DNA of 64,000 nucleotides from Bagarius yarrelli (Eukaryota; Chordata; Actinopteri; Siluriformes; Sisoridae): contig VCAZ01000045.1 in assembly GCA_005784505.1 (NCBI GenBank), forward strand, positions 853,501 through 917,500, read 5' to 3'. The notes below the pieces were generated by a model. It saw only the letters and a program-made list of their open reading frames with translations, searched no databases and was not told the DNA's origin. Position 1 is the first letter of the stretch. Every line of letters starts with the position of its first letter. Both the position numbers and the translations under genes were made by a program. Shown piece by piece: positions 44,391-55,211 of this stretch.

Positions 44391-44450
44391 AGCAGTGGCT
44401 TAGTGGTTAAGATGTTGGAATGTGGTTAAGGTGTTTAAATGTAAATTAGC
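44391..44450 (+). repeat. SINE fragment (family S1)
   Basis: GAAGCAGTGGCTTAGTGGTT then TGGTTAAGGTGTTTAAATGT and AAATTAG: a head and tail joined by a large internal deletion. Confidence 0.5.
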
Positions 44451-44599
44451 TGATGGTGGGGATATTAAGAGGTATATCAGTCGGGTAAGTCCACATTGAT
44501 AGCCCAGGTACCAAATGCACCACCTGCCACTGACAGGATGTATTCGAATATGCTGAAAGATGAGGATGCATTTTTCATTTAGGTATAGATGAGGGCCTT

Positions 44600-44750
44600 T
44601 GATTTTGGCAGCAGTGAACGTGTATCCGTACAGAATTTCTGCATTGTAACACCGCTATACAATGGCTCCTGCTGAATATCTGATAGTATCCTGTATTAAC
44701 ATGTTTAAGTTGTAAGGTGTCCACTAACTTTTGGCCATGATAATGTATGT
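44600..44750 (+). mobile_element. Tc1-like terminal fragment (T1)
   Basis: Ends AAGGTGTCCACTAACTTTTG then GCCATGATAATGTATG, the outer terminal repeat of the T1 family. Upstream GGCTCCTGCTGAATATCTGA is unrecognised. Confidence 0.55.
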
Positions 44751-45627
44751 CTTTCCCTTAAATTAAAATGTACAGAAAGTCAGTTATGCCTCATTAAGTG
44801 TCGCTGGAATGAAGTTTGTACCATTCGTGAACCTTTTATCTAAAATCTTCATCTTAAAAACAAGATAATCAGAACATATCCAACACAAAACTGTACATAG
44901 CTCAGCAATCTAACACATCTCCATTCCTTTCCGATTTTTTGTACACTGTCTCCCCCTGGCGGATTTATGTCTCATTACATCGCCTGAGCAGGAGGAACGG
45001 AACACTTCCTCATTCTCGTCACGTGTGTGCAAGTTGCCAGATAAACTAAATCCCCATTTATGTATAGAATTTTAATTAAATGGTTATGGAAACACTCATT
45101 CACACATTAATTTACATACTTAATTAAAGGAGAAGCCACCCACCAAATATTTTTTTTAAATATAATTTTTTTTAGATTTAGTTTTGTTAAAAAGAACCTT
45201 TTAGGTTATCTTTTTAATACATTTTAAAGAATAAATGTTTAAAAAAAATATATCTTATTTGCCCACAAGAGCATTACCGAGGTCAGGGACTGATGTCCAG
45301 TAAGAAGTAGTCTTACGTAGCTAGACGTACAGAAGGTCTGGCCTAAATAACAGAATTTGTTGCCTGGAAAGGCATCTGGCTGACAAATAAAGCATCCAAT
45401 CACAGTTTCTTTGTTTTAGCATCATGAGTATGTCACATGCATCAAGCTTCCGAACAATCGAATCAAACTGCAACAAGTTGCTTTACATATCAGTCAATAG
45501 AAGCTGCTATGGAGTCGAGATCTTTGGCCGTCAGTCTGAACTAAGACTAGGTGAGAAAAGCCTTGGGGGCAGTCAGAACTTTGGGTCATTAGTCATTTAT
45601 GTCATCATCCTATAATTGTATTATTCA

Positions 45628-45798
45628 TTAATTTTACAGCATTTGTCAGACCCCCTAATCCAGAGTGACGTACATTTATTTGTTTTATGCTACTGAGCAA
45701 CTGCTGGTTAAGGGACTTGCTCAGGGGCCCAACAGTGGCGACTTGGTGGTGCTGGGAATCAAACCCTAATCTTCTAATTAGCAGTTAACCACTTTCTT
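45628..45798 (-). repeat. tRNA-type SINE (family S1)
   Basis: TTTTACAGCATTTGTCAGAC, CTTGCTCAGGGGCCCAACAG, GACTTGGTGGTGCTGGGAAT and CTAATTAGCAGTTAACCACT. Confidence 0.85.
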
Positions 45799-45939
45799 TT
45801 TTTCATTAACTTTAATACAATACCTTAAAAAATATTGAAATTCATTACAATTTAATACCATAGGGGGAACAAATAATGCCACAGTGTTAAGGGGGTAAAA
45901 TTTTAGTTTTTGTTTAAATTAGGAATAAATATATCACAT

Positions 45940-45985
45940 AACCGGGTATAGAAGATGAATGAATGAATGAATGAATGAATGAATG
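45940..45985 (+). repeat. S3 SINE tail with (GAAT)n
   Basis: AACCGGGTATAGAAGATGAA then seven GAAT repeats, the 3' end of the S3 SINE without its body. Confidence 0.6.
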
Positions 45986-46117
45986 GTTCACAACCATGAG
46001 ATATATTTTGCACGAACAAAAATGTCTTGAGGTGATGCACTTGTTCAGAAAGCCTTTTCAGATCATACAGTGAAAAATAAAAACTAAACCGAACAGTTCA
46101 ATTGTTTGTTCTTACTG

Positions 46118-46235
46118 GAACTCAAACCCTGATCTTCCAATTAGCAGTCCAACACCCTAACGACTGTGCTACCACTTCCCTACAGGTCCTCTGCTCCAAC
46201 CTCGGCAAACCGTGTCCTTTATTGACTTTATTTCT
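46118..46235 (-). repeat. S1 SINE fragment joined to a Tc1 fragment
   Basis: 46118-46182 reads AACTCAAACCCTGATCTTCC then TGTGCTACCACTTCCC, a reverse SINE head. It is immediately followed by CTCTGCTCCAACCTCGGCAA and ACCGTGTCCTTTATTG, matching an internal part of the T1 Tc1 family. The SINE probably landed in a Tc1 copy. Confidence 0.55.
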
Positions 46236-46599
46236 TTTAAACTAGTCCATGCTGTGTTATTTGGGGGGTAGTGGTGTGTTAAATTGTTTAGTTTTGTGCT
46301 GTTGATTGGAAGATTTGTGTTTGGACCCAAGCACTTCCAATCTGCTTACTGTTCCAATGGCAGTGTTTGGTAAATATATGCAAATAAAAAAAAATTGTGT
46401 ATGTATAATTAGTTTTATTTTGTTTCGTTTATTAAAATGTACCATATTTGTTGTTTTTGTAAACGATAAACAGCTTTCACACACCCGAATTTATATGTAA
46501 CATTATTTGTTACGCAGCCTTAAACTAGTCGTAACAATCCCAAACTGGCAACCCGACTCTACTAATCCATCCAATCTGGCAACCCAAAAACGGGCGTGG

Positions 46600-46755
46600 A
46601 AAGCAGCTGTCGATGGAGCTTCGCTTCGGTACACGTTTGCTGGTGTGCACAGTAAAATGGGGCGGTAAATAAGTTAATTTAACCCCCTTTGTAGTGTTTT
46701 TTTTAAATATCTGGAAACTTTACACATCTTTTCTTTAAGACTTTATTCCTGGAAC
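46600..46755 (+). promoter_or_regulatory. cers5: cers5 promoter/5'UTR region
   Basis: A GC box (GGGGCGG at 46658) lies about 100 bases before the ATG, with no TATA box at the usual place. The ATG context is GAACATGG, a good Kozak match at +4. The transcription start is not resolved. Confidence 0.35.
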
Positions 46756-46928
46756 ATGGCTGCTCTTTCATCCTGGTTTTGGAACGAGGATTTTTGGCTT
46801 CCTCACAATGTGAGCTGGGCGGACCTGGCGAAACCCGCGGCCGGGGTGGAGTACCCTAGAGCCGGACACTTACTCAGTGCTTTCCCGCTGGCCTTGATTA
46901 TATTCGCTGTTAGGATATTTTTTGAAAG
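46756..46928 (+). CDS. cers5: Ceramide synthase 5, coding exon 1 (gene continues past the window)
   Basis: Encodes the N-terminus of a ceramide synthase, an ER membrane enzyme that N-acylates sphinganine/sphingosine with acyl-CoA (C16-type preference in CerS5/6). 57 codons plus two bases (phase 2), donor GTATGT at 46929. Visible features are the FWLP-NVSWADL signature, an N-glycosylation sequon at Asn18 (NVS) conserved in the CerS5/CerS6 group, and the first membrane segment around residues 39-56 (LLSAFPLALIIFAVRIFF). The homeobox-like and catalytic Lag1 regions lie in later exons that I do not find up to 64000, so intron 1 exceeds 17 kb. CerS6 is the alternative; YPRAGHLLSAFPLA and the gpd1 neighbour favour CerS5. 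Confidence 0.88.
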
Positions 46929-47339
46929 GTATGTAAAGTTTTTTAAACGTAAAAAAAACAAGCTTACAAATATCCAAGTCAAACCTGCTTTTAAAAGTAT
47001 TTCCGTAAATCAGCAGTGAATAAAGAGTAAAAAGGGGGCGGTATTGCAACTAAGTCGGCTAAAGCTAACTAGCTATCAGTGACGTCAATTTTATATCAAC
47101 TAAAGAGTGTCTGTTTTCGTATACTATTAAATGCGTAAATACGATGGTACTGGCAACCTGTAGCAATGCGTCTAATAGTTTGTAGAATATTTCTACAGTA
47201 TTTCTGAGTGTGGAAGACTTCAGATTAAGACAAGGTTCAGTTTTTAAATGAGTGTATAAAAAGGCACTGATTTATTGCTATATATGGTAATATATCATTC
47301 ATTGCTGTTGACTAGAATCATTTAATAAATCAGGGGGTT

Positions 47340-47366
47340 TTATTATTATTATTATTATTATTATTG
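47340..47366. repeat. (TTA)n microsatellite
   Basis: About nine TTA repeats in cers5 intron 1. Confidence 0.9.
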
Positions 47367-47510
47367 TTATTGTAAAGGAAATGGGGGTCCAGCTATTGAT
47401 GTTAACTGTAAATTCACACATTCTTTACGTTTATTTTATATATTCTTTGCACACTAACCAACTTTTGCTTACTTATAAAGTAACTTTTACATTAATATCT
47501 ATATCTCTGT

Positions 47511-47594
47511 CTAACTGTCTCTCTCTTCCTCTCTCTCTCTCTTTCTTTCTATCTATCTATCTATCTATCTCTCTCTCTCTATCTATCTATATAT

Positions 47595-47628
<34 letters not shown>

Positions 47629-47681
47629 CGCGAGAGATATGTATATGTATGTACATATATAGATATATATATATATGTGTA

Positions 47682-47725
<44 letters not shown>
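47511..47725. repeat. Compound microsatellite with a 44-base perfect palindrome
   Basis: CT, CTAT, TATA, GATA, GA and AT tracts in series. Positions 47571-47614 read (CT)5, ATCTATCTATAT and its exact complement ATATAGATAGAT, (AG)5: a palindrome centred between 47592 and 47593. It can form a cruciform or hairpin. Confidence 0.95.
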
Positions 47726-47727
<2 letters not shown>

Positions 47728-47785
47728 AAATGTGGGGGGCGGTGCATTTGATACCTGGGCCTTCAGTGCGGATTTACCTGACTGA

Positions 47786-48585
47786 TACACCTCTTAATAC
47801 CACCACTATAACGTCGCAATAATATAAAGCCGTATTGAGGACGAAAACCATTTTTATTAAAGCAAGAAATCCCGTTAACGCAACTCCAAACCTCTACACT
47901 ACAACCGCAACTGTACCACATACAACATCCGGAGCAGTTCAGAATCAATATTAATTTAATAACATGACAAAAACATTAACGATATAAATAAATGATAGCT
48001 TGTTATCTTCAGGGTTGAACTCTCCTCCTCATGATGTCTTTCTCCTAAAAATTATGTTATTTTTTAAAAAGGTATTATTAAGTATATTCGACACCAGGTT
48101 AATTTCTCCTCCTCCGTCAGCCATTGCGGGCGTAGAATAAAAAAATAGAAATTCTAATTTAACTTTACAGACGCATTTTGGTAGTCGAACTCGGCTGTAA
48201 CAGTTTTACTTTAATCGACCAATCAGAGGACGCAAAAATGCTGACATCGTCGTGCGCCAGCTAGCGGGCCCTGTGAGGCGGATTTAGAAATCTGATTGGT
48301 TAAAGAAAGTGTCTTTAATAGTATTAACCAATTAGAAATCCGTCACTGCTAATATAGTTTAAGTTAGACGAGCAACACTGCTGATTCTGAAGGGCTTTGG
48401 CAGATTATTTTAACATGAAGCGCGCAGAACCTGTAATCTGAAACATCCACATACACGTACTGGAAGCAGTGCAGCCGAGAGAAACGCTACGAAATGAAGA
48501 GAATAAACAATTAATACAATGTCATGGAACAAATATTAGTAAATTATATTTGTAAATGTAGGTCAGCTTTTGATATTGTTTTTTT
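47786..48585 (+). repeat. Dispersed repeat family A, copy 2 (longest)
   Basis: Starts CCTCTTAATACCACCACTAT as in copy 1 and keeps the same block order: TAACATGACAAAAACATTAA, GGCTGTAACAGTTTTACTTT, CGACCAATCAGAGGA, AATCTGATTGGTTAAAGAAA, GCTAATATAGTTTAAGTTAG, TGATTCTGAAGGGC and AATGAAGAGAATAAAC. It has more CpG sites than copy 1 (for example CGTCGTGCGCCAGC), which suggests a younger insertion. It adds a second ACCAATTAGA box. Confidence 0.7.
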
Positions 48586-48836
48586 TTTTTAGAAGAAATA
48601 ATATAAATAAACTATATATATATATATAAAATAGTATATCTCATAGTATATACATTAGTATAAATCAGGAATGAGTGTTTGGGTAATTCTTCTAACTACT
48701 CTCTGACCCTTAAAGGCTTCCTGGTGTTCATTCAGATAATTAAATGCATGCTGGAGACTTCTAAATTAAATTAGCCGTCTTGTGATATTGATGAGAGAGC
48801 CATGTCTACTGTTTATTATCTCGAATAATGAAGAAA

Positions 48837-48999
48837 AAGTGGTAGTGCAGTAATTAAGGCAGTTGGACTGCTAATTGGAAGATCGTGAGTTCGATTCCCA
48901 ACACAACCAAAGTACCACTGTTGGGCCCCTGCTGTATGAATGAAATAAATGCCACTGTCACTGTGGATAAGGACGTCTGCCGAATGCTGTAAATGCAAA
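48837..48999 (+). repeat. tRNA-type SINE (family S1), clear promoter boxes
   Basis: AAGTGGTAGTGCAGTAATTA, TTGGACTGCTAATTGGAAGA, GAGTTCGATTCCC (B box), GTACCACTGTTGGGCCCCTG and GGATAAGGACGTCTGCCGAA, then TGCTGTAAATGCAAATG. One of the best copies, although a CCTGAGCAAGG deletion is present. Confidence 0.9.
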
Positions 49000-49149
49000 T
49001 GTAAGACCCGAATGCATATGCGAGTTGTGTGTGTTCTGGCTGCTAACTGGCCCACCCTGCGCTCCAAAAAAAGCATCCCATGCATGGCAGTTTATGTTTG
49101 CATAAAAAAGTTTTGAATGTGCACTTTTTACTGGTCCAATTTTCACAAG

Positions 49150-50035
49150 TTATCACACATTCAGCGCAGTAATCACACTCTTTGTCCAGTAAACACACAC
49201 ACACACACACACACACACAACAATAACCACAAACTCAGTCCAGTAGTCATACGCTTGCATAATTATTTACACACCACCATAAATAATCGCTCACTCACAC
49301 ACTCACATAAGTAAATAAACGCTTGCATACGTAATCACACACTCACACGAGTGATCGCACGCTCGCATGAATAAACGCTCGCTCACGAGTAATCGCTCAC
49401 GAGTAATCGCTCGCTCGCATGAGTAATCGCTCGCATCGCTCGCATGAATAATCGCACGCTCGCATGAATAATCGCACGCTCGCATGAGTAATCGCTCGCT
49501 CGCATGAGTAATCGCTCGCTCGCATGAGTAATCGCGCGCTCGCATGAGTAATCGCACGTTTGCATGAGTAATAAACCCCTCACATGAGTAAGCACACACT
49601 CGCATGAGTAATAACACGCTCACATGAGTAATCGCACGCTCGCATAATTAATCGCACGCTTGCATAAATAATCGCATGCGTAATTACACGCTAACATGAG
49701 TGATCACACGCATAATTGAACACACCTTCACGAGTAACCGCGCGCTCGCACGAGTAACCGCGCGCTCTGGTCGCACGAGTAACCGCGCGCTCGCACGAGT
49801 AACCGCGCGCTCGCACGAGTAATCCCACGCTCACACGAGTAATCACACGAGTAATCCCACGCTCGCACGAGTAATCACACGAGTAATCGCGCGCTTGTAT
49901 GAGTAATCACACGCTTGCGTGAATAATCGCTCACAAGTAATCACACACTCACATAATTAATCGTGTACATACACGTAATCTAACACTCACACAGGTGTTC
50001 GCAATTAGATTCGCACTCCAATAATCACACACACA
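49150..50035. repeat. Minisatellite, roughly 20-base unit, with a CpG-containing core
   Basis: Dozens of imperfect units of the form ATGAGTAATCGCWCGCTCGC. Variants use CACACTCACA in place of CGCACTCGCA at the edges and a perfect (AC)n near 49195-49218. The centre (49400-49560, 49735-49870) keeps CpG, and the flanks look deaminated (TG/CA). It lies in cers5 intron 1. Antisense frames of about 100 codons with an 'ERAITHAS' period arise from the repeat and are not genes. Confidence 0.93.
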
Positions 50036-51092
50036 CACTGTGTCTGAGCTTTTTACTCTTATACAGAAATACCTAATTTTCCTTTGTCTTATATTCAAAG
50101 TGATGTTGACATTATAGCGTAGATCCCTCATCGTCACACCTGCAGTTTACACGGCTGTGCAATGCTAAAAATGACTTCCTCAAGGAACCAGTTAGTGTTG
50201 CTGATGCTATCTTGCACTTCATTTTACACTTTGGACAGCGTCGGGTCTGGTTCCTCTGGTTGTATAAAGGCATCTCAGTGATTTAAGGTACATGCAGTAT
50301 TCGTCAGCCGTTTAAAGTATGTGTCGTATGTGTCGTTTAAGATAAGGCGGGGGAGTCAGTTCCAGATCACAGACAAATAAACAACCAGGTGCATCTTTGG
50401 CTGCTGGATCGTACGTCATTGCTGCCACCATCTTGTTCCTGTTATTCGCATAACAGGACTATGGAAAATGTCTGATTGGTGTGCTGTTTGGTGCTATACA
50501 AACCGCCGCATGAATTAAAATAGGTGTCCTTTTCACAGGTAAAACGGAAAAGTTGTTTTTGCTTGTATTTGTTCATTAAAACATTCTGTTGAGAGTAATT
50601 TTCTGTCAGAGTCGCATAATTAATAGTTAGCGATGTGGCAATTTAACTTTGAGACCAGTTTATATCCTGGTCATCGAGTGTCCTTTATTAATCAACCCGT
50701 CCCAGCTGAGATTCAGAGGATTTTTTTTTTCTTAAGGCTGCAGTTACACTGCATGCATCAAGAGACACAATTCCAAATTTTTTTTTCTCCAATGTGGCAC
50801 CGGCGGGATTTGACCGACAATTGTGTAAGCGAGAAAAATGCACAAGGATTCCGATATTTTCTGATCGGTTTCAGGCCTCATTTCTATGTGGTAATAAATT
50901 GGATATAAATCAGATGCGTTCATAAGCATTTGCCATGTAAGCAGACAGAGTCAAACGTTATTAAATAAGCAACGTTAGCGCGTGACATCGACTTGGATAG
51001 CAATATTTATATTTATAATAATGATATTTATTGATTTTGTTTACTTAAAATCTGTTTTGTCTGTAAACAAATAACAAAAGTTAAGGCACTAT

Positions 51093-52029
51093 TAGGGCTG
51101 GACAATATTTCAATATCAATATATATTGTGATCAAATTTTCTTTTAATAATGAAATTATGATTTTTAAACACATTTTTGATGTTTCGATAAACATTCGTC
51201 GCTGAAAGTTGTTCAGGGCACAACTGTAAGAAAGAGCAGAACACAATTGGATACTTGCATGTTATAACCCCACCTTCTTATTTGCCCTGCCCACTCTCCC
51301 GAGCTCTATCCAACATGGCCGCTAATTAAGCTCTGCTGCACGCAGACTGACGCGTTGCACTAAACGGCTCCCACGGTTTTGGGTTGTTTTGGGATACGGT
51401 AATAAAGATTTTCTTCCATCCGTGCAGCGCCTTAGCTTCTATGGTAAAACTTTCCGGCCCTGTTACTCCTCAACTTTGATATGAAGGGAAAATGCTTCTC
51501 GCGCTCTCAATCCAGGATTTCAACATCTCTCTCACTCGACCTCAAGCTGCCACCACTCAGTCACTGTCGACATCAAAAGAGCAGTTAATTAGCATTCAAA
51601 TTCTCCACAGGTGCGCTTAATTTACCTGCTCTCACTTCCGCTTGTTTCTCTTTCGGCTGTAGAGCCTCGTGCTGCCACGCCCCCATTCCACAATGACATG
51701 CTTAACAAATTATTCTCTGTTTTATGAGAATGGTAGATTCGGCTCTGTCTGATCATCTGATTGATAAAGTACATATAAGTATACAAATAAGCTAAATACT
51801 AATAAAAGGTAAACGTTTTATTTTTTATTTATAAAATATTATTAGTTTTATAGGAGGTTTTATAGACTTGGCAAATATATTTTTCGGATGTTTGAAGGTA
51901 CAGACATCCATTGGCAGTTTTTCTGAGGTTTTTCTAATATTGTTCAGATCAATATCGGAATTACATTGTATCGACCAAAATGAAGAACTATATTGTGATA
52001 TAAAAATTTGGCCATATCATCCGGTCCTA
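51093..52029. mobile_element. hAT-like non-autonomous element with 8-base target duplication
   Basis: Left end TAGGGCTGGACAATATTTC and right end (reverse complement TAGGACCGGATGATATGGC) form imperfect terminal inverted repeats. They are flanked by GGCACTAT (51085-51092) and CGCACTAT (52030-52037), identical at 7 of 8 positions. The 937-base body has no transposase. Inside it, a ATATTGTGAT motif near the left end mirrors TATTGTGATA near the right end. Located in cers5 intron 1. Confidence 0.75.
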
Positions 52030-52782
52030 CGCACTATAGAAAAAAATATATTTATAACTTCGCGATCAGTGTTACATTCGCCCAGGCTGCAACAAGGGCA
52101 CTACTATTTTTTTTTTCAGGTAACGACAGCGTTGTTTTTGCTAATCTTTAATTATGGTGTAAAGCAAAATAGTTAGGATTAACGCGCTGTATTTTTAAGA
52201 AAAATGTCCTGGTCGGTATGGGCTGTTTTGCTGTGTATAGTGTAAATGCAGATACTGGATACGGTTCAGTTTTAAAAGATGATGTAACCAGGTAATCAAA
52301 ACAATCGGACATGGTTACAAAATTGGAATTGAGCATCAAGATCTGCAGTGTAAATGCAGCCGAGTTAGCACAGTGAAGAAAGCCAGTTTGGAAGGGACGA
52401 CCATCATGTTTCTCTAATCATTAGTTGTGTCTGTCTTCCACAACTTGAAAATGCACCACATCGCCAAACTCGGGTTTCAAGTCGAGAAATAAGCTTTGCA
52501 AAGCAGTTTTGTTCAAAGTTTTAGCTCTTAACTCTGAAACCCTACAAACGATTCGCAATTACAGATGATTTATAGACGTTATATTGCCTATTTGCCTTTT
52601 TTATTATCTATATCGTTTTGCATTTAGCCTGATATTACATACCATTTATTTTCTATTTGATATGAAACATTAGTCATGATTGTACATCTAATATTTACTA
52701 TCACATCTTACTTAATACTTTATTACAAATATATTTGATGCACTGTTGATGTGTGATATCACATACCTGTATTTCCATAAAT

Positions 52783-53123
52783 CAGTGGTTCCCAACCTTC
52801 TTGTGTCTGAAACCGCCTTTTCCCCCTAAGAAAATATTTTAGGCCCCCGTTATATAATATAACATTATATAATATTATCGCTGTTGGTATTTATTAAATT
52901 ACAAATTTGTCCATTTTTTTTGGTCAACCAGGGGATCATGAATATTATTAAAAATATTTAATGCAATATGATTGTTCCCCTTAATGCTCAATGCTTAACA
53001 CTTATATAAAGCTTATATTATATTACTTATATTAGCACAAAATATAAAGCGACCGCCCCCCATCCCCCACGGACCTTGCTGAGGCCCCTTTGTGGGTCGG
53101 GGCCCCCCTGTTGGGATCCACTG
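52783..53123. mobile_element. hAT-type MITE, 341 bases
   Basis: Ends CAGTGGTTCCCAACCTTC and (reverse complement of right end) CAGTGGATCCCAACAGGG, clear hAT-style inverted repeats. The flanking 8-mers CCATAAAT and CGATATAT match at 6 of 8. The interior is AT-rich with a GGCCCC-rich right arm. No coding capacity. Confidence 0.78.
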
Positions 53124-53677
53124 CGATATATAATTCATCAGTTGTGTTTGTTATTGTCTCTTTTGGAGTATGTACCTGTAAATAATTGCATCATTTTAGT
53201 TCTATAAAAATACAGGATGGAGCCCGTCAGTGGAATTTGTATTTGCTTATTTATTTCAATTTTTTAATTATAGTAAATATTTCTTGATGCACATTTCCTA
53301 TGTTGTCGTTAGTTTGACGTAAATAAGATAAGTTTAACACAGAAAAGCCTCTTAATCAACAAGTAGACTTTATTTATTTTAATGCAGATATAATAATTAT
53401 TGACCGAAAATAAAAATAAAAAAGCAAGAATAAAAGTATCTAAAATTTAAGTATCACGTAGCTCATAAACCAGTGATATCAGTTAATTAATACAAACGTT
53501 GTCATATTTTTATTCAGAAAAAACTTTTACTTGCCCCTTTTTAGTTGCACTTGCATTGGTTTACAGGGAAATACATGACGCCGGCATAAGCAATATAGAA
53601 TGTTGCCTAGGGTGCTAAATGACTGGGGGGCGCTTTTTTTTTTTGTCGAAGATCATGCGCTCCTGCGAAATATTTTT

Positions 53678-53836
53678 GACAGTACACACCCACACCCTTA
53701 AAATCATTACACTCATTTCAGCACACCACAAAACATCACACACTGATGTTTGTCACATTCTCACTGCATTTGTCAATCATTCGCCCTATCAATGCTCTTA
53801 TTCTAAAATTCTCACACACCAGTAATCACATTCACA

Positions 53837-53870
<34 letters not shown>
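53678..53870. repeat. Degraded relative of the 49-50 kb minisatellite plus (CT)n
   Basis: CACACACCAGTAATCACATT, CACACACT and related phrases (ATCATTACACTCA, CATCACACACTG) resemble the CA-type flank units at 49150-49330. A (CT)n tract occupies 53839-53869. Confidence 0.45.
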
Positions 53871-53871
<1 letters not shown>

Positions 53872-55211
53872 ACTGAAAGTGAAACCTGGTAGGTCATAAT
53901 TCTAATCTTTGATCTATTCAATCAGGTTTTTCACCAGATCTCGTGCTCTTTTTTTTTTATTTTTTTTTTTTATTTAAGCCGGTTAACCCTAACTACTCAC
54001 TCCGATGTGGTGTTCCTTTTACCACATCATCTCCTCTCCCTTGGGCCCCGGTCACCTGTTGTTTACCTTTGAGGATACATGGCCCTTCTAGGATCTTGTT
54101 GTCATTGCCATCACCATTGTTGGAGTTCATGTTGCCCCCCTGGTGCGACTCGGCTCCGGATGTTTCAGGCTATGTCGTCTTATTTGGCAGTCCAATTAGC
54201 TTAGTTGGTCTAAAGAGACTTAGCTGGGTGACTGGGGACCGAGTGATGACTAACGACGAGTTAAATTTCCTCTCAGCCAGCCCGTTCTCGCTCCTTTATT
54301 TATTTATTTATTTATTACTGGTGACGTCTTTGCATGCACAATAAGCCCTGAATAATCTGCAAATGCAGTCTTTGGGCAAGACTGTGCCTCATCCTTGGTT
54401 GCTGTCAGGCTTTATTAATTTCAGTTCTTACGTAGATACAGTCAAAAATTCAGTCACAAATTAGGTAATAGCTTCTGTTTAGTTTATTAGCAAAAGGGGT
54501 GCAAAAATTATTATTATTATAACGATAAATCGATCATTCTGCATTTTTCTTGCTTGTGAAATTAGTAACACATTAAGTTATGTTTATTGTAACTGATAAA
54601 TAAGATGAACATAAAAATCAGTAGGCTTTAAACGATTATTTAGCTTTTGCAATGAGTTAAAATATAAGTTTCATAGGTTTTAACTAAAAAAATCTAACAA
54701 GGGAATATATTTATTGAACAAATCTTATTTGCATTTATATAGTATTTATGTAGTTATTTTTTGTGTATTGCACTTACTAATAACATCATCCAGCTGCTTG
54801 CTCATATTGAATTTATTTTTATTCCAAAGCAAAGAATTAAAAAAAAAAAACCATAGTTGTGTTTTTATCAGAGCCTTTACACACGACAATAGATGTGTAC
54901 TTTCGTAAAACTTCCCCAAACTACAATGGCTAGTCTTTGTTTACTCTTCAAGTTATTCTCTTAAGTGTTTTCTGTTGCTACAGCGCCACACTGGTTGAAA
55001 CATGCTATTACAAGCCCTTACATTAGGTTATAAAACTCAAAAGATAGATTGACAACAAAATTGTTGTCATTATTCCTGACTAGTTATTCCAGCCGTTGTT
55101 AGAAACATCTGTACACCCGCAATCTAGTTTCCACAATACACAACACACTACAAGGCAGTGGTGGTATTTAAGTAATTCAAAATTTGATAAACTTAGCAGG
55201 AAATACAAATG

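Larger units (their letters stand above)
37230..46600. other. Intergenic gpd1-cers5 interval, repeat-dominated
   Basis: Apart from the repeats listed separately, I see no gene. A search by eye for a cox14-like single-exon frame (expected here from human gene order) found none. GTAGGGCTGTCATTTCGG at 37216 looks like a hAT-type terminus, with no partner found. Confidence 0.5.

Noticed and set aside
37100..46750. cox14 expected from human gene order
   Set aside because: No short frame with the expected conserved single membrane segment was found by eye on either strand. A tBLASTn search would be decisive.
48837..48910. tRNA-like sequences with A and B boxes
   Set aside because: They are heads of SINEs with full SINE bodies attached; the cloverleaf stems are not kept, so these are not tRNA genes.
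49303..49623. Antisense open frames of 70-106 codons with a periodic 'ERAITHAS' pattern, and a CRISPR-like look of repeated units
   Set aside because: A tandem array without spacers in an animal intron. The periodic protein is a by-product of the 20-base unit.
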